DNA of 64,000 nt from Nocardia huaxiensis (GCF_013744875.1 NZ_CP059399.1:3906001-3970000), one strand, 5' to 3'. Shown: positions 28,645 through 38,160, counted from the stretch's first letter. Translations and numbers: made by a program. Notes: a model not told the origin generated them from the letters alone.

Positions 28645-30048
28645 GTGGGGGGTTCTACGGTCCTCGCCATGACGATTACCGAGCAGGGCTACCGGTACGC
28701 CCGTTCTTCTGGTTTGTGGTCCGGGCGTTTGGGTTTGGCCACTTCGGGCGGGGTGACCACGAGCGGGCCCGAGGCGCATCCGCATTTCTTCAGTGGGCTG
28801 CTGACACAGGCCGGTCCGGCCGCGGCGGGGCTGCTGGCGCTGGCGGATGTGGCGCAGGCGAGCTATCCGAATCCGACGCCGCCGATGTGGGCTCGGGATC
28901 CGGTGATCACGTGTGCGGGGGATCGGCTGCAGTTGGAGTCGTTCTCGTCGTGCTGCGGGGTGTACGCGCGGTTGACGGTCCTGGGGAATGCGCTGGACGG
29001 GGAGATCGTCACGCACGGGACCACCAATGTGGATGTGAACGGGCCACTGCGGGAGGCGCTGGCCCGGGTCGGCGGGAACGATCCGCTGCATTTCGCGGTG
29101 GGGGATGACGAACTGGCGGTGACCACCGGGGATGGGGCGGTGGTGGAGAAGAAGGTGCCGCTCCCGGATCGGTGGCTGCGCGGCTTCGCCGAAGTGCAGG
29201 TGGCCGCCGTCGGCTTCGATCTGCGGGCGGAACTGCCCGCGACGGAGGCGATCCGGTTTCTGCGGTCGCTGCCGAAGGGCAGCCGGGACGTGATGTGGGC
29301 GGTGCCCGCCGGGCGGGGGCTGCGGGTGTCGCCGCGGCCGCAGGTGGGGGCGGTGTGCCTGAGCGGCAGCCGGCGGTTGGGCACCATGCTGCCGCTGCTG
29401 CGGTTCGCGAAGGCGCTGCGGGTGTACGGCCCCGTGGTGGGTGCGGGGTCGCAGCCGGTCGCGAGTGCGTGGGAGCTGGAGCTGCCCGGCATGCGCTATG
29501 TGCTCACGCTGTCGCCGGAGGTATGGAGGGGATTCTCCGGAGAGGGCGGCGTGCTCGAGGACCTGGCGTCCGAGGAAGCGGCCGGAGACGCCGAATTGCT
29601 CGGCGCCCTCCTGGATTTCGAGCCCAGGCTGGAACCCGATCTGCTCGCCGACCGCTCCGGCCTGGATGCGGCGCGAGTGCGCTCGGCCCTGGTGCAACTG
29701 GGCACGGCGGGCCGGGTCGGCTACGACGTCACCGAGGCGGCGTACTTCCACCGCGAGTTGCCCTACGACGCGAGCCGCGTCGCCGAACTGAACCCGCGCC
29801 TGCGCTCGGCCCGGAAACTGGTCGCCGAGAACCGCGTCCAGCTCACCGGCCCCGACACCGCCATCGTCACAGCCAGCGAAACCCCCAGGCAGGTCCAGTT
29901 CTCCGGCGACACCGCCACCTGCACCTGCCCCTGGTGGCTGGACACCCGCGGCGGCCGCGGCCCCTGCAAACACGTCCTCGCCGTCCGCATGATCCGCGCC
30001 GAAAGCTGCGGTGCGCCAGCCGAGAGCCGTGGCCTCCACCTGCGCTGA
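28645..30048 (+). CDS. SWIM zinc-finger protein
   Basis: 467 residues. The C-terminal region has a SWIM-type zinc ligand set CTCPWWLDTRGGRGPCKHVLAVRM (CxCx(n)CxH), which in other proteins binds DNA or partner proteins. The rest is an uncharacterised alpha/beta region with no enzyme motif I recognise. I prefer the GTG at 28645 because GGAGG lies 6 nt before it; an ATG at 28669 lacks a ribosome-binding site but begins the more protein-like MTITEQGYRYA. The next gene on the same strand starts 198 bp downstream. SWIM proteins of this type often sit beside large DUF6493/DUF5691-like proteins, MoxR ATPases or VWA proteins; here only the large partner is present. Confidence 0.75.
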   Translation: MGGSTVLAMTITEQGYRYARSSGLWSGRLGLATSGGVTTSGPEAHPHFFSGLLTQAGPAAAGLLALADVAQASYPNPTPPMWARDPVITCAGDRLQLESFSSCCGVYARLTVLGNALDGEIVTHGTTNVDVNGPLREALARVGGNDPLHFAVGDDELAVTTGDGAVVEKKVPLPDRWLRGFAEVQVAAVGFDLRAELPATEAIRFLRSLPKGSRDVMWAVPAGRGLRVSPRPQVGAVCLSGSRRLGTMLPLLRFAKALRVYGPVVGAGSQPVASAWELELPGMRYVLTLSPEVWRGFSGEGGVLEDLASEEAAGDAELLGALLDFEPRLEPDLLADRSGLDAARVRSALVQLGTAGRVGYDVTEAAYFHRELPYDASRVAELNPRLRSARKLVAENRVQLTGPDTAIVTASETPRQVQFSGDTATCTCPWWLDTRGGRGPCKHVLAVRMIRAESCGAPAESRGLHLR

Positions 30049-30246
30049 GAAGGGCGCTCATCAAGGATTCCGGGAACCGCGCACTCCGTGCCGGGGTGTT
30101 GCGGTCCGGAATGGCTTGCCGTCCATCCCCTTCGGGCTGGAAATCGTTGTCACTGGAAAGAAGTCGTGATCCGCACGGTCTGTGCGGGTACGCGTGTAGT
30201 CATCGGATCGAACGCGGGGACCGGGTGGTTCGCGCTGGGGAGCATC

Positions 30247-32850
30247 ATGAATTGGGATGAACTGAGCCGGCTCATCAGGCGGGATGACGCGGCGGCGGTC
30301 GTCGCCGCCGTGCAGGGCCTCGACGAGGCCACGCGCAAGGAGGCCGCGGGCAAGCTGGCCGGGCTTATTCGCCGCTGGGACGACATTCGGGACTGGGAAG
30401 CGTGGCAGCGTACCAACCAGAACCTGCTCATCGCCGGAGCCGCCTGTCTCAGCGGTCCGGCTGCGGCCGCCACCTGGCTGATGCGGTCGAATCTCGAGCT
30501 CCGCTGGAATATCGATGTCGCGAAGGTGGCCGGGATGGTGTTCGAAGCCACCACATTCCGGGGAACCGAATGGCAGCTCGAGGTCGCGCGCCGGATGGCG
30601 GCGAAGCTTCGGGGCACGGCGAATCGGGCCGACACCGAACTCCGGCACTGGCGTATCGCGGCGGAGATCTTCATCCGCACGAATACCGAGCCGCCCACTG
30701 ACGACGGCTTCGTGCTGGTGTGGGTCCGCTCGAATGCCTGGCCGCAGCTGAGTGCCGACCCGTTCCGGAACACGCTGGCCCCCAGGCTCTTCGAGGTCGA
30801 CGGCGTCGGTCCGCTGCTGCAGTGGGAGCGCAAGGGCGACGCACCGCGCGCCGTCGCACTGCGTGCGGCCGCGGCAGCGGGCGAGCTGGATCGCGCCGCC
30901 CTGCTCGACGGCTGCGTGCGCCGGCTGCTGCGCGGCGGCACCGCCCAGCAGTTGCGCTGGTATGTCCTGGTGCACGACCTGTTCGCCCCCGCCGTCGACG
31001 AGCTCCGCCCGCACGAGCGCGACTACCTGCGGCTGCTGCCGACCGCGCCATCGACCGTGGCGGACTTGGCATTTCGCCAGCTGAAGACGCTCGACGACGC
31101 CAAGGGCCTGGACCGGACCGTGGTGGAGGAAGCCGCGACCAGCCTGCTGTTCCGCACCGAGAAGAAGCTGCTCAATGGCACCCTCACCTGGCTGGACCGC
31201 ACCGCCCGCCGCCGCGACCGCGTCGATATGACGGTGTGCGTCGTATGCGCGCTGTTCTCCCACGAATCCCTCGACCTGGTGGACCGCGCGACGGCCATCG
31301 CGGCCAAGCACGTCGACCGGGTGAGTCCCGAAGTGCGCGAGGAGGTCCGGGCCGCCGCTGCCACGCTGCCCGCTTTCCTGGCCGAGCGCATGATCGCGGC
31401 CTACGGCGCGGAGATCCTCGACGCCGATGCCCTGCCCGCCCTGACCGACGAGTTCGTGGTGGACCAGGTGCGCGCCATCACGACCCTCGAGCAGCTGGCC
31501 GACGCGCTGACCGCCTCCGACCGCTCGCGGGAATACGGCAGCGGTGACATCGAACAGCAGCTGGCCGGTCTGGTCGAACTGTCCCACCATGATCGGGAGC
31601 GCACGAAAACCGTCCTCGCACAGGCGCTTCCCCACGTTCAATACGCCGAGACCGGCGTGCAGTCGGTGGTGCGCACGCTGCTGAACCCGAGGTCTCGTCC
31701 GCAGCCGGGCCGCCGCAACGACTACGAGACGATTCCCGCGCGCGTGCTCTCCGATCGGATCGACGAAATCGCCTGCGGCGTAGCCGAGAACAGGCTGCCG
31801 CTGCTGCTCGCCACCCCGACCCGAGTAGATGGCCTGATCGACCCGGACATACTGCTGGCCCGGGTGCAACGCTATGAGGAGCTCGGCCTCGAGCCCGGCC
31901 CCTTGGACCTGAAACAAGCTCTGCTCCGCCTGCCTCGCGACACCACGCCCACCGATATCGAGGCCGGCGCAGCGCCTCTCACGTCGAACGCCGGCCGCGC
32001 TCTCGCGGAATGGTTGTCCGGCCCCGCGGGACCCGATCCCGAAATCGACTGCGGCCCGGTCACTCCCGCTCGCAAGTCCAAGCCCTGGCACTTCTACAAC
32101 CGCTTCTCCGGCTACTACTACCACCGGCAGCCCGAGACGCGGGTGCTCGCCAGGGTCCGCACACCGGAGCTCGAGCCCGCGCGCAGCCGCTGGTCTCGCC
32201 TACTGCATCGCGACCGTGTCGACAGCCTCGACGAACTGTTCTCGCTGCCGGGCACGAACGGCAGCGCCCTCCCCGGAGGCTGGTATCAGAGCGACTGCGC
32301 CCAGTGGCCCAGCCTGCTGCCCTCGCATCCGGAGGTGATCGCCGCCCACCTGCTCGCCGGACATGGCGATATGTCCGCGGCGCTCCCGGGTCTGGCCCTG
32401 GCAGCCGGTCCGTACGGCGCGGCCACCGCGACGGTGCTCGCCCACGGCTTGACGAGCTCCACCCTGGAGCAGCGCGCGGTCTCCGTGGACGCCCTGCTCA
32501 CCTTCATCGCGCGCGACCGGCTCCCGGCCGTCGCGCTGGGGACCGCGATTCGCCTTCTCGCCCAGCATGATTCGGACTTCAAGCTCGGCCGTCTCGCCAC
32601 CTCGCTGTCCGACGCCACGCGCGCCGGGGCGGCGGCCGCGCTCTGGCCGGTTTTCGCGGTCGCCCTCCCGGCGCTGATCCCGGCCGCGCGTCCGGGCCTG
32701 CCCGATCTGATCGCCCTGGCCACCCAGTCCGCCGCGGCGGCCGGGGCCTGGCAGCCCATCCCGGAGATCACCGAACTCGCCGGCCGCCCCGGATCGAGTC
32801 GGATCGTGCGCGAGGCGAAGCGACTGCACGCGCAACTCGAGGCCCGATAG
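30247..32850 (+). CDS. Large DUF6493-like protein, partner of the SWIM protein
   Basis: 867 residues, strongly alpha-helical, no transmembrane segments, no Walker or nuclease motif that I can find. It consists of repeated Ala/Leu-rich helical pairs of about 35-40 residues, suggestive of an ARM/HEAT-like solenoid. A central segment (KPWHFYNRFSGYYYHRQPE) is distinctive. It looks like the DUF6493 family that neighbours SWIM zinc-finger genes in actinobacteria, but this is from memory of the family and moderate in confidence. The ATG at 30247 has GGGGAG upstream. It ends at a bidirectional terminator. Possibly a scaffold for the SWIM protein. Confidence 0.6.
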   Translation: MNWDELSRLIRRDDAAAVVAAVQGLDEATRKEAAGKLAGLIRRWDDIRDWEAWQRTNQNLLIAGAACLSGPAAAATWLMRSNLELRWNIDVAKVAGMVFEATTFRGTEWQLEVARRMAAKLRGTANRADTELRHWRIAAEIFIRTNTEPPTDDGFVLVWVRSNAWPQLSADPFRNTLAPRLFEVDGVGPLLQWERKGDAPRAVALRAAAAAGELDRAALLDGCVRRLLRGGTAQQLRWYVLVHDLFAPAVDELRPHERDYLRLLPTAPSTVADLAFRQLKTLDDAKGLDRTVVEEAATSLLFRTEKKLLNGTLTWLDRTARRRDRVDMTVCVVCALFSHESLDLVDRATAIAAKHVDRVSPEVREEVRAAAATLPAFLAERMIAAYGAEILDADALPALTDEFVVDQVRAITTLEQLADALTASDRSREYGSGDIEQQLAGLVELSHHDRERTKTVLAQALPHVQYAETGVQSVVRTLLNPRSRPQPGRRNDYETIPARVLSDRIDEIACGVAENRLPLLLATPTRVDGLIDPDILLARVQRYEELGLEPGPLDLKQALLRLPRDTTPTDIEAGAAPLTSNAGRALAEWLSGPAGPDPEIDCGPVTPARKSKPWHFYNRFSGYYYHRQPETRVLARVRTPELEPARSRWSRLLHRDRVDSLDELFSLPGTNGSALPGGWYQSDCAQWPSLLPSHPEVIAAHLLAGHGDMSAALPGLALAAGPYGAATATVLAHGLTSSTLEQRAVSVDALLTFIARDRLPAVALGTAIRLLAQHDSDFKLGRLATSLSDATRAGAAAALWPVFAVALPALIPAARPGLPDLIALATQSAAAAGAWQPIPEITELAGRPGSSRIVREAKRLHAQLEAR

Positions 32851-32890
32851 CGCAGCGGGACAGGCTCGACAGCGCGGTGGAGAAACGAGC

Positions 32891-32917
32891 GTGGCGGCGA
32901 ACCCTGTTCGCCGCCAC
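32891..32917. terminator. Bidirectional terminator between convergent genes
   Basis: An 11-bp perfect stem GTGGCGGCGAA/TTCGCCGCCAC (32891-32901 with 32907-32917) with a 5-nt loop, extended by AACGAG outside on the left and CTCTTCGTT on the right. It lies between the DUF6493-like gene and the convergent DUF1844 gene. Confidence 0.8.
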
Positions 32918-32949
32918 CTCTTCGTTCGTATTCAGCTGTACAGCGATCC

Positions 32950-33333
32950 TCAGTAGACCGGACCCGTGTACTTCTCGCCCGGTCCCTGTCCCGGAGCGTC
33001 CGGATGCGCCGACGCTTCACGGAACGCGCGCTGCAGCGACTGCAGTCCATCACGAATAGGCCCGGCATGCGGTCCGAGGTACTCGACCGACGCCGTGACC
33101 AGACCGGCCAGCGCGGTGATCACCCGGCGGGCCTCGTCCAGATCCAGGTGCGGGCTGCTCGACGGGTCCGCTTCGCCCAGTCCGAGCTTCTCGGCGGCCG
33201 AACTCATGAGCATGACGGCGGCCCGGCTGATGACCTCGACGGCCGGGATCTCGGCCAGTTCGCGTACGGTGGCCTCACCCTCGATGAGTCCCGAATCCTG
33301 GTTCGTAGTCGCCTCGCTCATGGGGAAAAGCAT
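32950..33333 (-). CDS. DUF1844-family protein
   Basis: 127 residues, conserved in actinobacteria and commonly divergent from infC, as here. Core: VREL...IPAVEVISRAAVMLMSSAAEKLGL, then DLDEARRVITALAGLVTASVEYLG. Mainly helical; function unknown. The first ATG (33333) gives MLFPMSEAT; the ATG at 33321 is an equally plausible start, and neither has a clear Shine-Dalgarno sequence. Confidence 0.8.
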   Translation of the reverse strand: MLFPMSEATTNQDSGLIEGEATVRELAEIPAVEVISRAAVMLMSSAAEKLGLGEADPSSSPHLDLDEARRVITALAGLVTASVEYLGPHAGPIRDGLQSLQRAFREASAHPDAPGQGPGEKYTGPVY

Positions 33334-33372
33334 GGCACCGACGGGGTTGTCCCTGGTCGTGTGGGTGCCCGA

Positions 33373-33402
33373 TTCGGAGTTATGTGCGAGGGCTGTTAGA
33401 CT
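33373..33402 (+). promoter_or_regulatory. Candidate promoter of the infC operon
   Basis: TTCGGA (33373-33378), 18-bp spacer, TAGACT (33397-33402). It would give a 5' leader of about 295 nt ahead of infC. It was identified by eye from spacing and the -10 match. Confidence 0.45.
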
Positions 33403-33600
33403 GACCTGCGACGACCGCCCCAGGTAGGTTCCTGTAACTCAGCTCGGGGCATCAAGTGGAGCCCGACTCCCACCGTCTACCGGTACTACACCAGGTTCGA
33501 CGGTCCGGTCGCCCATCTTTTACCGGATGGGTTGTTCATGTGGGTTCGTCCTGCGTGAGGTGCGTTGCGATTCGTTCGCGCCGCAGATCGGTCGACTCGG

Positions 33601-33640
33601 GCCCTGTGTTGGTGAAATACCAATGCAGGGCTTTCGTGTT
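33601..33640 (+). promoter_or_regulatory. Terminator-like attenuator hairpin in the infC leader
   Basis: GCCCTG...TTGGT (33601-33613) pairs with ACCAA...CAGGGC (33619-33631) around GAAAT, then TTTCGTGTTG follows. It lies about 70 nt before the infC start codon, inside the leader. A weaker hairpin (CCCATC/GATGGG, near 33514-33533) precedes it. The layout suggests transcription attenuation of infC-rpmI-rplT, as is known in other bacteria for L20- or IF3-controlled leaders. Confidence 0.6.
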
Positions 33641-33702
33641 GAAATTGGGGTTGCAGTTATTGCTTGCGGTCGTTGGACGAACCGCTTGACCTAGGAGGCC
33701 CC

Positions 33703-34341
<639 letters not shown>

Positions 34342-34358
34342 TAACGAACAGCATTGGC

Positions 34359-34383
34359 GGAGGCGCGTTTTCGGCGCGCCTCC
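34359..34383 (+). promoter_or_regulatory. Hairpin between infC and rpmI
   Basis: A perfect 9-bp stem GGAGGCGCG/CGCGCCTCC (34359-34367 with 34375-34383), loop TTTTCGG, between infC and rpmI. It may adjust the ratio of IF-3 to ribosomal proteins, as a processing site or partial terminator. Confidence 0.55.
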
Positions 34384-34405
34384 GGCACGAGAGATTGGTG
34401 AATCC

Positions 34406-34600
34406 ATGCCGAAGATGAAGAGCCACAGCGGCGCCTCGAAGCGATTCAAGGTGTCGGGCAGCGGCAAGCTGCTGCGTCAGCAGGCGAACCGCCGCCACCT
34501 GCTCGAGCACAAGCCGACCACCCGGACTCGTCGTCTGGACGGCGTGGAGGTCGTCGCGAAGGCGGACGTCGCGCGCGTCAAGAAGCTGCTCGCCAAGTAA
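34406..34600 (+). CDS. rpmI: 50S ribosomal protein L35
   Basis: 64 residues, the normal length for L35. The N-terminus [22 protein letters not shown] and the Lys/Arg-rich body ([16 protein letters not shown]) are diagnostic. It binds 23S rRNA in the large subunit. It lies 64 bp after infC and 97 bp before rplT in the standard infC-rpmI-rplT operon. Confidence 0.97.
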   Translation: MPKMKSHSGASKRFKVSGSGKLLRQQANRRHLLEHKPTTRTRRLDGVEVVAKADVARVKKLLAK

Positions 34601-34697
34601 ATACAGGCTGAGCCAGCCGTACGCGCTCCGTCCGCGGAACGCAACTACCAACCTCCGGGCGCAACCGCAGCGCCCCCTATCGATCAAGGACTGAAAA

Positions 34698-35078
34698 GTG
34701 GCACGCGTCAAAAGGGCCGTCAACGCTCAGAAGAAGCGCCGTTCCGTTCTCGAGGCCTCCAAGGGCTACCGCGGTCAGCGGTCGCGCCTGTACCGCAAGG
34801 CCAAGGAACAGCAGCTGCACTCGCTCACCTACGCCTACCGCGACCGTCGCGCGCGCAAGGGTGACTTCCGTCAGCTGTGGATCACTCGTATCAACGCCGC
34901 CGCGCGTCTGAACGACATGACCTACAACCGCTTCATGCAGGGCCTCAAGGCCGCCGGCATCGAGGTGGACCGCAAGAACCTCGCCGAGCTCGCCGTCTCC
35001 GACGCCGACGCTTTCGCGGCCCTCGTGGCTGCGGCGAAGGCCGCCCTGCCGGCCGACGTCAACGCCCCGGCCGCCTGA
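34698..35078 (+). CDS. rplT: 50S ribosomal protein L20
   Basis: 126 residues, GTG start. Diagnostic basic N-terminus [34 protein letters not shown] and the globular C-terminal half ([15 protein letters not shown]). It is essential for early 50S assembly and acts as translational or transcriptional repressor of its own operon in other bacteria. The gap to rpmI (97 bp) is larger than usual. The next gene, a SpoU methyltransferase, begins 11 bp downstream. Confidence 0.97.
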   Translation: MARVKRAVNAQKKRRSVLEASKGYRGQRSRLYRKAKEQQLHSLTYAYRDRRARKGDFRQLWITRINAAARLNDMTYNRFMQGLKAAGIEVDRKNLAELAVSDADAFAALVAAAKAALPADVNAPAA

Positions 35079-35088
35079 TTCGGCCTGC

Positions 35089-35910
35089 GTGACAACGCAT
35101 TCGGAACGACCCGTGGAAGCGCTCTCCGAGCGCAATCCGCGGGTCGTTTCTTTCGTCAAGCTGCATCGCGGGCAGCAGCGCCGCAAGACCGGGTTGTTCC
35201 TGGCCGAGGGCGCGAATTCCGTGGAGTCCGCGTTGGACACCGGGCGGATCGAGGAGTTGTTCTACTCCTCGCGCGCGGCCGAACGCGAGCACGAGCTCGT
35301 GGCGGGGGCCGTCGCGCAGGGGGTGCGCGCCACGCTGGTGAGCGATCGGGCCGCGGAGATGCTGGGGGAGACGGTGACTCCGCCCGGTCTGGTCGCGGTC
35401 TGCCGTCAGGTGGATGTGCCGCTCGCCGAGGTGCTCGAGGCCGGGCCGCGCATGCTCGCCGTACCCGTCGAAATCGCCGATCCCGGTAATGCGGGCACGC
35501 TGATCCGGGTGGCCGACGCGGTGGGCGCGGATGGTGTCGTGCTGGCCGGTGATTCGGTCGATCCGCACAATGGCAAATGCGTACGCGCCTGTGCCGGAAG
35601 CCTTTTCCATGTGCCGGTGGCGCGCTCCCGCGATATCGACGGCACCCTGGACGCGCTCGAGGCGGCGGGGATCGCGATCCTGGCGACCACCGCGCGCGGT
35701 GAGGTCGACCTCGACGACGCCGACGAAATCCTTGCCGGCCCCGTCGCGTGGCTGTTCGGCAATGAGGCGCACGGCCTGGATCGCGCGGTCGCCCAGCGCG
35801 CCACGCACCGGGTGCGGATTCCCATTCACGGGCGCGCCGAAAGCCTCAATCTGGCTGCCGCCGCGTCGATCTGCCTCTACGCGAGTTCTCGCGTCCAGCA
35901 CGCGAAGTAG
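35089..35910 (+). CDS. tsnR: SpoU-family 23S rRNA/tRNA methyltransferase (TsnR-like)
   Basis: 273 residues. N-terminal substrate-binding domain (NPRVVSFVKLHRGQQRRKTGLFLAEG) and C-terminal SPOUT knot with its three motifs: PGNAGTLIRVADA, GNEAHGLD, and IPIHGRAESLNLAAAASICLY. It methylates ribose 2'-OH in rRNA or tRNA. It corresponds to M. tuberculosis Rv1644 tsnR, which also follows rplT. The GTG 11 bp after rplT suggests co-transcription. The name TsnR follows the mycobacterial gene; thiostrepton resistance is not implied. Confidence 0.9.
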   Translation: MTTHSERPVEALSERNPRVVSFVKLHRGQQRRKTGLFLAEGANSVESALDTGRIEELFYSSRAAEREHELVAGAVAQGVRATLVSDRAAEMLGETVTPPGLVAVCRQVDVPLAEVLEAGPRMLAVPVEIADPGNAGTLIRVADAVGADGVVLAGDSVDPHNGKCVRACAGSLFHVPVARSRDIDGTLDALEAAGIAILATTARGEVDLDDADEILAGPVAWLFGNEAHGLDRAVAQRATHRVRIPIHGRAESLNLAAAASICLYASSRVQHAK

Positions 35911-35933
35911 CCGCTCACGATCCGCGGCGAAAT

Positions 35934-36028
35934 CCCCGTCATCCCGGCGCGCTTTTGGCCGGGATCCACACAATCAGCGCGCGCCTGCCGGTGTGGATTC
36001 CGGCTGAAGGCATGCCGGAATGACGGGG
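35934..36028. repeat. Dispersed palindromic (REP/BIME-like) element
   Basis: A 95-bp element made of two hairpins in inverted orientation. The ends CCCCGTCA/TGACGGGG pair, the inner stems are CCCGGC/GCCGGG on the left and CCGGC/GCCGG on the right, and GGATCCACAC faces GTGTGGATTC near the centre. Its left half recurs at 11356-11389. It lies between tsnR and the convergent TetR gene, where such elements are often found, and may terminate both. Confidence 0.8.
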
Positions 36029-36032
36029 GTGC

Positions 36033-36605
36033 TCAGCATCCTTCGGTTTCCTCGAGGTTGTCCATGATCTCCTGCGCCCAGTCGGCGGGGACGGCGTCGG
36101 GGCCGATGACGCGCATGGCGGCCATCATGGTGAGCAGCATGCCGGTGGCCATGAAATTGCGCGCCTGCAATGGGGACGCGCCCGTCAGTTCGCGGATGAG
36201 GAAGTACATGCGGCCGTAGCGTTCGCGCACGGCATCGCCGATGACCGGGTCGTTGCTGGCGGCCATGCCGTGCATGAGGACCACGGGCAGATCGCGTTCG
36301 GTGAGGAAGACGCGGTAGCCGTCGCCCATGGCATCGAGTTTGGCGTGGGTGTCGGCGTCGGGGGCGGCGGCCGCGACGCTGGTGCGGAAGATGTCCTCGA
36401 TGCGGCCGCACACGTGCAGGGTGGCCGCCAGGAACAGCTGCTGCTTGGAGCCGAAGAGGCGGATCACGTACGGCTGGGAGACGCCGGAGCGGCGCGCGAT
36501 CTCATCGGTTTTGGTTGCGGCGTAACCGGATTCGGCGAAGGCGCTGACGGCGGCGTCGAGCACCTGTTCGCCGCGCTCGCTCGCTGTCATCCGGGTCCTG
36601 GTCAT
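36033..36605 (-). CDS. TetR-family regulator of the adjacent MFS pump
   Basis: 190 residues. N-terminal TetR helix-turn-helix (VLDAAVSAFAESGYAATKTDEIARRSGVSQPYVIRLFGSKQQLFLAAT) and a C-terminal ligand domain. The ATG at 36603-36605 starts MTRTRMTASERG. It is divergent from a 14-TM MFS efflux gene 100 bp away, with a perfect inverted repeat and a strong promoter between them, typical of a drug-efflux repressor. Ligand unknown. Confidence 0.9.
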   Translation of the reverse strand: MTRTRMTASERGEQVLDAAVSAFAESGYAATKTDEIARRSGVSQPYVIRLFGSKQQLFLAATLHVCGRIEDIFRTSVAAAAPDADTHAKLDAMGDGYRVFLTERDLPVVLMHGMAASNDPVIGDAVRERYGRMYFLIRELTGASPLQARNFMATGMLLTMMAAMRVIGPDAVPADWAQEIMDNLEETEGC

Positions 36606-36634
36606 GGGATGCGCTCCTTCGGTTCGATGGGCTG

Positions 36635-36663
36635 TTGACATGTTATCAGTCAATGCATACTCT
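36635..36663 (+). promoter_or_regulatory. Strong promoter of the MFS gene
   Basis: A perfect -35 TTGACA (36635-36640), 17-bp spacer, -10 TACTCT (36658-36663). A GTTATC half site (36642-36647) lies in the spacer and a complete inverted repeat follows downstream, so repressor binding would block the polymerase. Confidence 0.7.
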
Positions 36664-36674
36664 TCGGGGCATAA

Positions 36675-36690
36675 GTTATCAGTGGATAAC
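36675..36690. promoter_or_regulatory. TetR operator upstream of the MFS gene
   Basis: GTTATCAGTGGATAAC, arms GTTATC/GATAAC separated by 4 bp. It lies 15 bp before the MFS ATG and just after the predicted start of transcription. Another GTTATCAG copy lies 33 bp upstream inside the promoter spacer. Confidence 0.75.
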
Positions 36691-36705
36691 AACAAAGGAC
36701 TTGGC

Positions 36706-38160
36706 ATGACTTCCACCCTCACCGCCGACGGCCCCGGGGCGGGCCTGGCGAAACCGAAACCGCTCGCGGCCGTCATTGCGGCCGTGGGAATTCCGATGTT
36801 CATGGTGACGCTCGACAACCTCGTGGTGACGAACGCGCTGCCGATCATCCGGACCGAGCTGAACGCTTCCCTGACCGACCTGCAGTGGTTCGTGAACGCC
36901 TACACGCTGGCCTTCGCGTCCATGCTGCTCACGGCGGCGGCGCTGGGCGACCGGCTCGGGCGGCGGCGGGTTTTCCTCGCCGGCATCGCGCTGTTCACCG
37001 TGGCATCGGCGGCCTGCGCCCTGGCCACCGAACCGTGGCAGCTCATCGCGGCGCGGGCCGTGCAGGGCTTCGGCGGGGCGGCGGTGCTGCCACTGTCCCT
37101 GACGCTGCTGTCGGCGGCCGTGCCGGAGAAGATGCGCAGCGCCGCCATCGGCATCTGGGGCGGCATCACCGGCCTCGGCGTGGCGCTCGGGCCGGTGGTC
37201 GGCGGCGCGGTCGTCGAGGGCCTGAGCTGGCAGTGGATCTTCTGGCTGAACGTGCCGATCGGCATCCTCGCGGTACCGTTCGCCGCCCGCATGTTGAGCG
37301 AATCCTTCGGCGGCGTACGGCGATTGGACCTGCCCGGCCTGCTGCTGTCCTCCGGCGGCGTGCTCGCGGTGGTCTGGGGCGTCGTGCACGGCGCCGACGA
37401 CGGCTGGACCTCCGGCAAGGTGCTCGGCGGATTGATCGGCGGCGCAGTGCTTCTCGCCGCCTTCATCGCCTGGGAACTGCGCAACCCCGAACCCATGCTG
37501 CCCCTGCGGCTGTTCCGCTCCCGCGGCTTCAGCGTGATCAACACGATCATCCTCACCTTCTCGGTGGGTGTATTCGGTGCGATCTTCCTGCTGGCCCAGT
37601 TCTTCCAGGTGGTGCAGGGCTATTCGCCGCTCGAGGCCGGAGTGCGGACGCTGCCGTGGACCATGGCCCCCATGGTGGTCGCCCCCATCGCCGGCCTGAT
37701 CGTCGACAAGGTCGGACCGCGCATCCTGGTCGGAGTCGGACAGTTCTTCCTGGCCGTGGCGCTGGGCTGGATGGCCCTGGTCACCAGCGTCGACATGGCC
37801 TACAGCTCGCTGCTCCTCCCGTTCGTCCTGGGCGGTGTCGGCATGGGCCTGACCTTCGCCCCGAGCGCCACCGTCGTCATGGCCAGCGCCGCCCCCGACG
37901 ACCGCGCCATGGCCTCCGGCGTCAACAGCACCCTGCGCGAAGTCGGTGTGGCCCTGGGCATTGCGGTCCTCGCCTCCGTCTTCGCCTCCCACGGCTCCTA
38001 CGTCAGCCCGCAGTCCTACGTGGACGGGCTCGTTCCCGCCGTGTGGGTGGGCGCGGCAGTGGTCGCGGTGGGCGCGGTCATCTCGCTGTTCCTCCCCGGC
38101 CGCCGAGCCATCACGGCGGCAACCGAAACAACGGGCGACACACCAGCATTCGCCCACTGA
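36706..38160 (+). CDS. MFS multidrug efflux transporter, DHA2 (14-TM) family
   Basis: 484 residues with fourteen hydrophobic segments. Hallmarks of the EmrB/QacA group: TLDNLVVTNALPII in TM1 (DxxxVNVALP-like), LGDRLGRRRVFLAGI in loop 2-3, RAVQGFGGAAVLP, and motif C GITGLGVALGPVVGGAVVEGLSWQWIFWLNVPIG. A proton-driven drug pump. AAAGGAC precedes the ATG. It is divergent from a TetR gene with an operator between them and followed by a strong terminator. Confidence 0.92.
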   Translation: MTSTLTADGPGAGLAKPKPLAAVIAAVGIPMFMVTLDNLVVTNALPIIRTELNASLTDLQWFVNAYTLAFASMLLTAAALGDRLGRRRVFLAGIALFTVASAACALATEPWQLIAARAVQGFGGAAVLPLSLTLLSAAVPEKMRSAAIGIWGGITGLGVALGPVVGGAVVEGLSWQWIFWLNVPIGILAVPFAARMLSESFGGVRRLDLPGLLLSSGGVLAVVWGVVHGADDGWTSGKVLGGLIGGAVLLAAFIAWELRNPEPMLPLRLFRSRGFSVINTIILTFSVGVFGAIFLLAQFFQVVQGYSPLEAGVRTLPWTMAPMVVAPIAGLIVDKVGPRILVGVGQFFLAVALGWMALVTSVDMAYSSLLLPFVLGGVGMGLTFAPSATVVMASAAPDDRAMASGVNSTLREVGVALGIAVLASVFASHGSYVSPQSYVDGLVPAVWVGAAVVAVGAVISLFLPGRRAITAATETTGDTPAFAH

